Positions 9,749 through 22,045 of a stretch of DNA of 64,000 nucleotides are shown in pieces. The notes beneath the pieces were generated by a model. That model was not told the DNA's origin, searched no databases, and saw only the letters and a list, made by a program, of their open reading frames with translations. The stretch spans positions 7,440,001 through 7,504,000 of the forward strand of contig NW_026947501.1 of the NCBI RefSeq assembly GCF_034190915.1, read 5' to 3'. This stretch comes from Cavia porcellus. Its lineage: Eukaryota > Chordata > Mammalia > Rodentia > Caviidae. The position numbers and the translations under genes are program-made. Numbering within the stretch: position 1 is the stretch's first letter; each line of letters starts with the position of its first letter.

Positions 9749-12700
9749 GAAAAGCATCGCGGCGTGGTCAGCATGGGGAGTTCAGGGAACATGCAGTGGC
9801 AATGTAGGATAGGTTTCTGAAAAACATCGAGGGGCGGTGCGCATTGTATGGGTGTGTAACATTACATACACTAGTAGGAGAGAGAAAAACATCACGGGGT
9901 AGTGTGAATCGGAGGGTCTGAATTAGGATAGGCAGTGAGTGGCAACATAGGATGGAGAAAAGCACCGCGGGGTGGTCAGCATGGGGAGGTCAGGGAACAT
10001 GCAGTGGCAATGTAGGATAGGTTTCTGAAAAACATCGCGGGGTGGTTCGCATTGTATGGGTGTGTAACATTACATTAACTAGTAGGAGTGAGAAAAACAT
10101 CACTGGGTGGTGTGAATCAGAGGTCTGAATTAGGACAGGCAGTGAGTGGCAATGTAGGATGGAGAAAAGCACTGCGGGGTGGTCGGCATGGGGAGGTGAG
10201 GGAACATGCCGTGGCAATGTAGAATAGGTTTCTGAAAAACATCCAGGGGTGGTGCGCATTGTATGGGTGTGTAATATTACATTCACTAGAAGGAGTGAGA
10301 AAAACATCACAGGGTGGATTTAATCGGACGGTCTGAATTACGATAGGCAGTGAGTGGCAATGTTGGATGGAGAAAAGCACCGCGGGGTGGTCAGCATGGT
10401 GAGATCAGGGAACATGCAGAGGCAATGTAGGATAGGTTTCTCAAAAACATCGCGGGGTGGTGCACATTGTATGGGTGTGGAATATTACATTCACTAGTAG
10501 GAGTGAGAACAACATCACGGGGTGGTGTGAATCGGAGGGTCTGAATTAGGATAGGCAGTGAGTGGCAATGTAGGATGGAGAAAAGCACCGCGGGGTGGTC
10601 AGCATGGGGAGGTCAGGGAACATGCCGTGGCAATGTAGGATAGGTTTCTGAAAAACATCCAGGTGTGGTGCGCATTGTATGGTTGTGTAATATTACATTC
10701 ACTAGTAGGAGTGAGAAAAACATCACAGGGTGGATTTAATCGGACGGTCTGAATTAGGATAGGCAGTGAGTGGCAATGTGGGATGGAGAAAAGCACCGCG
10801 GGGTGGTCAGCATGGTGAGATCAGGGAACATGCAGTGGCAATGTAGGATAGGTTTCTGAAAAACATCGCGGGGTGGTGCACATTGTATGGGTGTGGAATA
10901 TTACATTCACTAGTAGGAGTGAGAAAAACATCACGGGGTGGTGTGAATCGTAGGGTCTGAATTAGGATAGGCAGTGAGTGGCAATGTAGGATGGAGAAAA
11001 GCACCGCGGGGTGGTCAGCATGGCGAGGTGAGGGAACATGCAGTGGCAATGTAGGATAGGTTTCTGAAAAACATTGCGGGGTGGTGGGCATTGTATGGGT
11101 GTGTAAAATTACATTCACTAGTACGAGTCAGAAAAACATCACGGGGTGGTGCAAATTGTATGGGTGTGTAACATTACATTCACTAGTAGGAGTGAGAAAA
11201 AACATCACGGGGTGGTGTGAATCGGAGGGTCTGAATTAGGATAGGCAGTGAGTGGCAATGTAGGATGGGGAAAAGCACCACGTGTTGGTCAGCATGGGGA
11301 GGTCAGGGAACATGCAGTGGCAATGTAGGATAGGTTTCTGAAAAACATCGCGGGGTGGTGCGCATTGTATGATTGTGTAACATTACATTCAATAGTAGGA
11401 GTGAGAAAAACATCATGGGGTGGTGTGAATCGGAGGGTCTGAATTAGTATAGGCAGTGAGTGGCAATGAAGGATTTAGAAAAGCACCGCAGGGTGGTCAG
11501 CATGGGGAAGTCAGGGAACATGCTGTAGCAATGTAGGATTGGTTTCTGAAAAACATCGCGGTGTGGTGCACATTGTATGGGTGTGTAACATTACATTCAC
11601 TAGTAGGAGTGAGAAAAACATCTCGGGGTGGTGTGCATTTATGGGGTGTAACATTACATTCACTACTAGGAGTGAGAAAAACATCATGGGGTGGTGTGAA
11701 TTGGAGTGTCTGAATTAGGATAGGAAGTGAGTGGCAATGCAGGATGGAGAAAAGCACCGTGGGGTGCTCTGCATGTGGAGGTCAGGGAACATGCAGTGGC
11801 AATGTAGGATAGGTTTCTGAAAAACATCGCGGGGTGGTGCGCATTGTATGGGTGTGCACCATTACATTCACTAGTAGGAGTGAGAAAAACATCACGGGGT
11901 GGTGTGAATTGGAGGGTCTGAATTAGGATAGGCAGTGAGTGGCAATATAGGATGGAGAAAAGCACCGCGGGTTGGTCAGCATGTGGAGGTGAGGGAACAT
12001 GAAGTGGCAATGTAGGGTAGGTTTCTGAAAAACATCGCAGGGTGGTACACATTGTATGGGTGTGTAAAATTACATTCTCTAGTAGGAGTGAGAAAAACAT
12101 CACGGGGTGGTGTGAATCGGAGGGTCTGAATTAGGATAGGCAGTGAGTTGCAATGTAGGGTGGAGAAAAGCACAGCGTGGTGGTCAGCATGGGGAGGTCA
12201 GGGAACATGCAGTGGCAATGTAGGATAGGATTCTGAAAAACATCGCTGGGTCTTGGGCATTGTATGGGTGAGTAACATTACATTCATTGTTAGGAGTGAG
12301 AAAAACATCACGGGGTGGTGTGAATCGGAGGGTCTGAATGAGGATAGGCAGTGAGTGGCAATGTAGTGTGGAGAAAAGCACCGCGGGGTGGTCAGAATGG
12401 GGAGGTCAGGGATCATGCAGTGGCAATGTAGGATAGGTTTCTGAAAAACATCGCGGGGTGGTGCGCATTGTATGTTTGTGTAACATTACATTCACTAGTA
12501 GGAGTGAGAAAAACATCACGGGGTGCTGTGAATCAGAGGGTCTGAATTAGTATAGGCAGTGAGTGGCAATGTAGGAGGGAGAAAAGCACCGCGGGGTGGT
12601 CAGCATGCGGAGGTCAGGGAACATGCAGTGGCAATGTAGGATAGGTTTCTGAAAAACATCGCTGGGTGGTGCGCATTGTATGTTTGTGTAACATTACATT

Positions 12701-13478
12701 CACTAGTAGGAGTGAGAAAAAACATCACGCGATGGTGTGAATTGGAGGGTCTCAATTAGGATAGGCAGTGAGTGGCAATGTAGGATGGAGAAAAGCAGAG
12801 CGGGGTGGTCAGCATGGGGAAGTCATGGAACATGCAGTGGCAATGTAGGATAGGTTTCTGAAAAACAATGCGGGGTAGTGCGCTTTGTATGGGTGTGTAA
12901 CATTACATTCACTAGTATGAGCGAAAAAAAACATCACGGCGTGGTGTGAATCGGATGGTCTGAATTAGGATTGCAGTGAGTGGCAATGAAGGATGGAGAA
13001 AAGCACCGTGGGGTGGTCAGCATGGGGAGGTCAGGGAACATGCAGTAGCAATGTAGGATAGGTTTCTGAAAAACATCCAGGGGTGGTTCGCAATTTATGG
13101 GTGTGTAACATTACATTCACTAGTAGGAGTGAGAAAAACATCACGGGGTGTTGTGAATCAGAAGGTCTGAATTAGGATAGGAAGTGAGTGGCAATGTAGG
13201 ATGGAGAAAAGCACCACGGGGTGGTCAGCATGGGGAGGTCAGGGAACATGCAGTGGCAATGTAGGATAGGTTTCTGAAAAGCATCGCGCGGTGGTGCACA
13301 TTGTATGGGTCTGTAACATTACATTCACTAGTAGGAGTGAGAAAAACATCACAGAGTGTTGCGCATTTTAGTGGTGTGTAACATTACATTCACTAGTAGG
13401 AGTGAGAAAAACATAACGGGGTGGTGTGAATCAGAGGATCTGAATTAGGATAGGAAGTGAATGGCAATGTAGGATGGA
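9749..13478 (+). repeat. Beta HOR, 17 monomers (3730 bp), second copy
   Basis: Matches the beta at 3327 with offset 6422 through most of its length. The single-base shortening comes from small changes such as AATTAGGATTGCAGTG near 12965. With the preceding alpha it makes a 29-monomer, about 6.42 kb compound unit that occurs twice in a row at the left of the window. Confidence 0.87.
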
Positions 13479-16400
13479 GAAAAGCATCGCGGCGTGGTCA
13501 GCATGGGGAGTTCAGGGAACATGCAGTGGCAATGTAGGATAGGTTTCTGAAAAACATCGAGGGGCGGTGCGCATTGTATGGGTGTGTAACATTACATACA
13601 CTAGTAGGAGAGAGAAAAACATCACGGGGTAGTGTGAATCGGAGGGTCTGAATTAGGATAGGCAGTGAGTGGCAACATAGGATGGAGAAAAGCACCGCGG
13701 GGTGGTCAGCATGGGGAGGTCAGGGAACATGCAGTGGCAATGTAGGATAGGTTTCTGAAAAACATCGCGGGGTGGTTCGCATTGTATGGGTGTGTAACAT
13801 TACATTAACTAGTAGGAGTGAGAAAAACATCACTGGGTGGTGTGAATCAGAGGGTCTGAATTAGGACAGGCTGTGAGTGGCAATGTAGGATGGAGAAAAG
13901 CACTGCGGGGTGGTCGGCATGGGGAGGTGAGGGAACATGCCGTGGCAATGTAGAATAGGTTTCTGAAAAACATCCAGGGGTGGTGCGCATTGTATGGGTG
14001 TGTAATATTACATTCACTAGAAGGAGTGAGAAAAACATCACAGGGTGGATTTAATCGGACGGTCTGAATTACGATAGGCAGTGAGTGGCAATGTTGGATG
14101 GAGAAAAGCACCGCGGGGTGGTCAGCATGGTGAGATCAGGGAACATGCAGAGGCAATGTAGGATAGGTTTCTCAAAAACATCGCGGGGTGGTGCACATTG
14201 TATGGGTGTGGAATATTACATTCACTAGTAGGAGTGAGAACAACATCACGGGGTGGTGTGAATCGGAGGGTCTGAATTAGGATAGGCAGTGAGTGGCAAT
14301 GTAGGATGGAGAAAAGCACCGCGGGGTGGTCAGCATGGGGAGGTCAGGGAACATGCCGTGGCAATGTAGGATAGGTTTCTGAAAAACATCCAGGTGTGGT
14401 GCGCATTGTATGGGTGTGAAATATTACATTCACTAGTAGGAGTGAGAAAAACATCACAGGGTGGATTTAATCGGACGGTCTGAATTAGGATAGGCAGTGA
14501 GTGGCAATGTGGGATGGAGAAAAGCACCGCGGGGTGGTCAGCATGGTGAGATCAGGGAACATGCAGTGGCAATGTAGGATAGGTTTCTGAAAAACATCGC
14601 GGGGTGGTGCACATTGTATGGGTGTGGAATATTACATTCACTAGTAGGAGTGAGAAAAACATCACGGGGTGGTGTGAATCGTAGGGTCTGAATTAGGATA
14701 GGCAGTGAGTGGCAATGTAGGATGGAGAAAAGCACCGCGGGGTGGTCAGCATGGCGAGGTGAGGGAACATGCAGTGGCAATGTAGGATAGGTTTCTGAAA
14801 AACATTGCGGGGTGGTGGGCATTGTATGGGTGTGTAAAATTACATTCACTAGTACGAGTCAGAAAAACATCACGGGGTGGTGCAAATTGTATGGGTGTGT
14901 AACATTACATTCACTAGTAGGAGTGAGAAAAAACATCACGGGGTGGTGTGAATCGGAGGGTCTGAATTAGGATAGGCAGTGAGTGGCAATGTAGGATGGG
15001 GAAAAGCACCACGTGTTGGTCAGCATGGGGAGGTCAGGGAACATGCAGTGGCAATGTAGGATAGGTTTCTGAAAAACATCGCGGGGTGGTGCGCATTGTA
15101 TGATTGTGTAACATTACATTCAATAGTAGGAGTGAGAAAAACATCATGGGGTGGTGTGAATCGGAGGGTCTGAATTAGTATAGGCAGTGAGTGGCAATGT
15201 AGGATTTAGAAAAGCACCGCAGGGTGGTCAGCATGGGGAAGTCAGCTAATATGCTGTAGCAATGTAGGATTGGTTTCTGAAAAACATCGCGGTGTGGTGC
15301 ACATTGTATGGGTGTGTAACATTACATTCACTAGTAGGAGTGAGAAAAACATCTCGGGGTGGTGTGCATTTATGGGGTGTAACATTACATTCACTACTAG
15401 GAGTGAGAAAAACATCATGGGGTGGTGTGAATTGGAGTGTCTGAATTAGGATAGGAAGTGAGTGGCAATGCAGGATGGAGAAAAGCACCGTGGGGTGCTC
15501 TGCATGTGGAGGTCAGGGAACATGCAGTGGCAATGTAGGATAGGTTTCTGAAAAACATCGCGGGGTGGTGCGCATTGTATGGGTGTGCACCATTACATTC
15601 ACTAGTAGGAGTGAGAAAAACATCACGGGGTGGTGTGAATTGGAGGGTCTGAATTAGGATAGGCAGTGAGTGGCAATATAGGATGGAGAAAAGCACCGCG
15701 GGTTGGTCAGCATGTGGAGGTGAGGGAACATGAAGTGGCAATGTAGGGTAGGTTTCTGAAAAACATCGCAGGGTGGTACACATTGTATGGGTGTGTAAAA
15801 TTACATTCTCTAGTAGGAGTGAGAAAAACATCACGGGGTGGTGTGAATCGGAGGGTCTGAATTAGGATAGGCAGTGAGTTGCAATGTAGGGTGGAGAAAA
15901 GCACAGCGTGGTGGTCAGCATGGGGAGGTCAGGGAACATGCAGTGGCAATGTAGGATAGGATTCTGAAAAACATCGCTGGGTCTTGGGCATTGTATGGGT
16001 GAGTAACATTACATTCATTGTTAGGAGTGAGAAAAACATCACGTGGTGGTGTGAATCGGAGGGTCTGAATGAGGATAGGCTGTGAGTGGCAATGTAGTGT
16101 GGAGAAAAGCACCGCGGGGTGGTCAGAATGGGGAGGTCAGGGATCATGCAGTGGCAATGTAGGATAGGTTTCTGAAAAACATCGCGGGGTGGTGCGCATT
16201 GTATGTTTGTGTAACATTACATTCACTAGTAGGAGTGAGAAAAACATCACGGGGTGCTGTGAATCAGAGGGTCTGAATTAGTATAGGCAGTGAGTGGCAA
16301 TGTAGGAGGGAGAAAAGCACCGCGGGGTGGTCAGCATGCAGAGGTCAGGGAACATGCAGTGGCAATGTAGGATAGGTTTCTGAAAAACATCGCTGGGTGG

Positions 16401-17210
16401 TGCGCATTGTATGTTTGTGTAACATTACATTCACTAGTAGGAGTGAGAAAAAACATCACGCGATAGTGTGAATCGGAGGGTCTCAATTAGGATAGGCAGT
16501 GAGTGGCAATGTAGGATGGAGAAAAGCAGAGCGGGGTGGTCAGCATGGGGAAGTCATGGAACATGCAGTGGCAATGTAGGATAGGTTTCTAAAAAACAAT
16601 GCGGGGTAGTGCGCTTTGTATGGGTGTGTAACATTACATTCACTAGTATGAGCGAAAAAAAACATCACGGGGTGGTGTGAATCGGATGGTCTGAATTAGG
16701 ATAGGCAGTGAGTGGCAATGAAGGATGGAGAAAAGCACCGTGGGGTGGTCAGCATGGGGAGGTCAGGGAACATGCAGTAGCAATGTAGGATAGGTTTCTG
16801 AAAAACATCCAGGGGTGGTTCGCAATTTATGGGTGTGTAACATTACATTCACTAGTAGGAGTGAGAAAAACATCACGGGGTGTTGTGAATCAGAAGGTCT
16901 GAATTAGGATAGGAAGTGAGTGGCAATGTAGGATGGAGAAAAGCACCACGGGGTGGTCAGCATGGGGAGGTCAGGGAACATGCAGTGGCAATGTAGGATA
17001 GGTTTCTGAAAAGCATCGCGCGGTGGTGCACATTGTATGGGTCTGTAACATTACATTCACTAGTAGGAGTGAGAAAAACATCACGGGGTGTTGCGCATTT
17101 TAGTGGTGTGTAACATTACATTCACTAGTAGGAGTGAGAAAAACATAACGGGGTGGTGTGAATCAGAGGATCTGAATTAGGATAGGAAGTGAATGGCAAT
17201 GTAGGATGGA
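13479..17210 (+). repeat. Beta HOR, 17 monomers (3732 bp), third copy
   Basis: Follows a beta directly, which breaks the alpha-beta alternation seen to the left. It carries a private change, GTCAGCTAATATGC at about 15241, in place of the GTCAGGGAACATGC seen in all other comparable monomers except one at 20076, exactly 4835 bp away. Confidence 0.87.
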
Positions 17211-19941
17211 GAAAAGCATCGCGGCGTGGTCAGCATGGGGAGTTCAGGGAACATGAAGTGGCAATGTAGGATAGGTTTCTGAAAAACATCGAGGGGCGGT
17301 GCGCATTGTATGGGTGTGTAACATTACATACACTAGTAGGAGAGAGAAAAACATCACGGGGTAGTGTGAATCGGAGGGTCTGAATTAGGATAGGCAGTGA
17401 GTGGCAACGTAGGATGGAGAAAAGCACCGCGGGGTGGTCAGCATGGGGAGGTCAGGGAACATGCAGTGGCAATGTAGGATAGGTTTCTGAAAAACATCCA
17501 GGGGTGGTGCGCATTGTATGGGTGTGTAATATTACATTCACTAGAAGGAGTGAGAAAAACATCACAGGGTGGATTTAATCGGACGGTCTGAATTACGATA
17601 GGCAGTGAGTGGCAATGTTGGATGGAGAAAAGCACCGCGGGGTGGTCAGCATGGTGAGATCAGGGAACATGCAGTGGCAATGTAGGATAGGTTTCTCAAA
17701 AACATCGCGGGGTGGTGCACATTGTATGGGTGTGGAATATTACATTCACTAGTAGGAGTGAGAACAACATCACGGGGTGGTGTGAATCGGAGGGTCTGAA
17801 TTAGGATAGGCAGTGAGTGGCAATGTAGGATGGAGAAAAGCACCGCGGGGTGGTCAGCATGGGGAGGTCAGGGAACATGCCGTGGCAATGTAGGATAGGT
17901 TTCTGAAAAACATCCAGGTGTGGTGCGCATTGTATGGGTGTGTAATATTACATTCACTAGTAGGAGTGAGAAAAACATCACACGGTGGATTTAATCGGAC
18001 GGTCTGAATTAGGATAGGCAGTGAGTGGCAATGTGGGATGGAGAAAAGCACCGCGGGGTGGTCAGCATGGTGAGATCAGGGAACATGCAGTGGCAATGTA
18101 GGATAGGTTTCTGAAAAACATCGCGGGGTGGTGCACATTGTATGGGTGTGGAATATTACATTCACTAGTAGGAGTGAGAAAAACATCACGGGGTGGTGTG
18201 AATCGTAGGGTCTGAATTAGGATAGGCAGTGAGTGGCAATGTAGGATGGAGAAAAGCACCGCGGGGTGGTCAGCATGGCGAGGTGAGGGAACATGCAGTG
18301 GCAATGTAGGATAGGTTTCTGAAAAACATTGCGGGGTGGTGGGAATTGTATGGGTGTGTAAAATTACATTCACAAGTACGAGTCAGAAAAACATCACGGG
18401 GTGGTGCAAATTGTATGGGTGTGTAACATTACATTCACTAGTAGGAGTGAGAAAAAACATCACGGGGTGGTGTGAATCGGAGGGTCTGAATTAGGATAGG
18501 CAGTGAGTGGCAATGTAGGATGGGGAAAAGCACCACGTGTTGGTCAGCATGGGGAGGTCAGGGAACATGCAGTGGCAATGTAGGATAGGTTTCTGAAAAA
18601 CATCGCGGGGTGGTGCGCATTGTATGATTGTGTAACATTGCATTCAATAGGAGGAGTGAGAAAAACATCATGGGGTGGTGTGAATCGGAGGGTCTGAATT
18701 AGTATAGGCAGTGAGTGGCAATGTAGGATGGAGAAAAGCACCGCAGGGTGGTCAGCATGGGGAAGTCAGGGAACATGCTGTAGCATTGTAGGATTGGTTT
18801 CTGAAAAACATCGCGGGGTGGTGCGCATTGTTTGGGTTTGTAACATTACATTCACTAGTAGGAGTGAGAAAAACATCATGGGGTGGTGCGCATTTATGGG
18901 GTGTAACATTACATTCACTACTAGGTGTGAGAAAAACATCATGGGGTGGTGTGAATCGGAGGGTCTGAATTAGGATAGGAAGTGAGTGGCAATGCAGGAT
19001 GGAGAAAAGCACCGTGGGGTGCTCTGCATGTGGAGGTCAGGGAACATGCAGTGGCAATGTAGGATAGGTTTCTGAAAAACATCGCGGGGTGGTGCGCATT
19101 GTATGGGTGTGCACCATTACATTAACTAGTAGGAGTGAGAAAAACATCACGGGGTGGTGTGAATTGGAGGGTCTGAATTAGGATAGGCAGTGAGTGGCAA
19201 TATAGGATGGACAAAAGCACCGCGGGTTGGTAAGCATGTGGAGGTGAGGGAACATGAAGTGGCAATGTAGGGTAGGTTTCTGAAAAACATCGCAGGGTGG
19301 TACACATTGTATGGGTGTGTAAAATTACATTCTCTAGTAGGAGTGAGAAAAACATCACGGGGTGGTGTGAATCGGAGGGTCTGAATTAGGATAGGCAGTG
19401 AGTTGCAATGTAGGGTGGAGAAAAGCACAGCGTGGTGGTCAGCATGGGGAGGTCAGGGAACATGCAGTGGCAATGTAGGATAGGATTCTGAAAAACATCG
19501 CTGGGTCTTGGGCATTGTATGGGTGAGTAACATTACATTCATTGTTAGGAGTGAGAAAAACATCACGGGGTGGTGTGAATCGGAGGGTCTGAATGAGGAT
19601 AGGCAGAGAGTGGCAATGTAGGGTGGAGAAAAGCACCGCGGGGTGGTCAGAATGGGGAAGTCAGGGATCATGCACTGGCAATGTAGGATAGGTTTCTGAA
19701 AAACATCGCGGGGTGGTGCGCATTGTATGTTTGTGTAACATTACATTCACTAGTAGGAGTGAGAAAAACATCACGGGGTGCTGTGAATCGGAGGGTCTGA
19801 ATTAGTATAGGCAGTGAGTGGCAATGTAGGAGGGAGAAAAGCACCGCGGGGTGGTCAGCATGCGGAGGTCAGGGAACATGCAGTGGCAATGTAGGATAGG
19901 TTTCTGAAAAACATCGCTGGGTGGTGCGCATTGTATGTTTG
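15107..19941 (+). repeat. Segmental tandem duplication of 4835 bp, copy 1
   Basis: This segment runs from the middle of a beta through most of an alpha. Every landmark in it recurs 4835 bp to the right (15246 and 20081, 17230 and 22065, 18544 and 23379, 19439 and 24274). The rare text GTCAGCTAATATGC is present in both copies and nowhere else I could find, so the duplication is recent relative to the spread of HOR variants. Confidence 0.85.
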
Positions 19942-22045
19942 TGTAACATTACATTCAATAGTAGGAGTGAGAAAAACATCATGGGGTGGTGTGAATCGGA
20001 GGGTCTGAATTAGTATAGGCAGTGAGTGGCAATGTAGGATTTAGAAAAGCACCGCAGGGTGGTCAGCATGGGGAAGTCAGCTAATATGCTGTAGCAATGT
20101 AGGATTGGTTTCTGAAAAACATCGCGGTGTGGTGCACATTGTATGGGTGTGTAACATTACATTCACTAGTAGGAGTGAGAAAAACATCTCGGGGTGGTGT
20201 GCATTTATGGGGTGTAACATTACATTCACTACTAGGAGTGAGAAAAACATCATGGGGTGGTGTGAATTGGAGTGTCTGAATTAGGATAGGAAGTGAGTGG
20301 CAATGCAGGATGGAGAAAAGCACCGTGGGGTGCTCTGCATGTGGAGGTCAGGGAACATGCAGTGGCAATGTAGGATAGGTTTCTGAAAAACATCGCGGGG
20401 TGGTGCGCATTGTATGGGTGTGCACCATTACATTCACTAGTAGGAGTGAGAAAAACATCACGGGGTGGTGTGAATTGGAGGGTCTGAATTAGGATAGGCA
20501 GTGAGTGGCAATATAGGATGGAGAAAAGCACCGCGGGTTGGTCAGCATGTGGAGGTGAGGGAACATGAAGTGGCAATGTAGGGTAGGTTTCTGAAAAACA
20601 TCGCAGGGTGGTACACATTGTATGGGTGTGTAAAATTACATTCTCTAGTAGGAGTGAGAAAAACATCACGGGGTGGTGTGAATCGGAGGGTCTGAATTAG
20701 GATAGGCAGTGAGTTGCAATGTAGGGTGGAGAAAAGCACAGCGTGGTGGTCAGCATGGGGAGGTCAGGGAACATGCAGTGGCAATGTAGGATAGGATTCT
20801 GAAAAACATCGCTGGGTCTTGGGCATTGTATGGGTGAGTAACATTACATTCATTGTTAGGAGTGAGAAAAACATCACGGGGTGGTGTGAATCGGAGGGTC
20901 TGAATGAGGATAGGCTGTGAGTGGCAATGTAGTGTGGAGAAAAGCACCGCGGGGTGGTCAGAATGGGGAGGTCAGGGATCATGCAGTGGCAATGTAGGAT
21001 AGGTTTCTGAAAAACATCGCGGGGTGGTGCGCATTGTATGTTTGTGTAACATTACATTCACTAGTAGGAGTGAGAAAAACATCACGGGGTGCTGTGAATC
21101 AGAGGGTCTGAATTAGTATAGGCAGTGAGTGGCAATGTAGGAGGGAGAAAAGCACCGCGGGGTGGTCAGCATGCAGAGGTCAGGGAACATGCAGTGGCAA
21201 TGTAGGATAGGTTTCTGAAAAACATCGCTGGGTGGTGCGCATTGTATGTTTGTGTAACATTACATTCACTAGTAGGAGTGAGAAAAAACATCACGCGATA
21301 GTGTGAATCGGAGGGTCTCAATTAGGATAGGCAGTGAGTGGCAATGTAGGATGGAGAAAAGCAGAGCGGGGTGGTCAGCATGGGGATGTCATGGAACATG
21401 CAGTGGCAATGTAGGATAGGTTTCTAAAAAACAATGCGGGGTAGTGCGCTTTGTATGGGTGTGTAACATTACATTCACTAGTATGAGCGAAAAAAAACAT
21501 CACGGGGTGGTGTGAATCGGATGGTCTGAATTAGGATAGGCAGTGAGTGGCAATGAAGGATGGAGAAAAGCACCGTGGGGTGGTCAGCATGGGGAGGTCA
21601 GGGAACATGCAGTAGCAATGTAGGATAGGTTTCTGAAAAACATCCAGGGGTGGTTCGCAATTTATGGGTGTGTAACATTACATTCACTAGTAGGAGTGAG
21701 AAAAACATCACGGGGTGTTGTGAATCAGAAGGTCTGAATTAGGATAGGAAGTGAGTGGCAATGTAGGATGGAGAAAAGCACCACGGGGTGGTCAGCATGG
21801 GGAGGTCAGGGAACATGCAGTGGCAATGTAGGATAGGTTTCTGAAAAGCATCGCGCGGTGGTGCACATTGTATGGGTCTGTAACATTACATTCACTAGTA
21901 GGAGTGAGAAAAACATCACGGGGTGTTGCGCATTTTAGTGGTGTGTAACATTACATTCACTAGTAGGAGTGAGAAAAACATAACGGGGTGGTGTGAATCA
22001 GAGGATCTGAATTAGGATAGGAAGTGAATGGCAATGTAGGATGGA
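17211..22045 (+). repeat. Alpha/beta fusion HOR, 22 monomers (4835 bp)
   Basis: Starts as a 14-monomer-type alpha (17211, 17419, 17627, 17835, 18043, 18251, 18525, 18733, 19004, 19212, 19420, 19628, 19836), then at about 19941-19956 switches to the middle of a beta (20044, 20315, 20523, 20731, 20939, 21147, 21356, 21565, 21773). At the switch, the alpha text GTATGTTTGTGTAAC runs into the beta text CATTCAATAGTAGG. The switch is the inner joint of a 4835 bp tandem duplication. Confidence 0.86.
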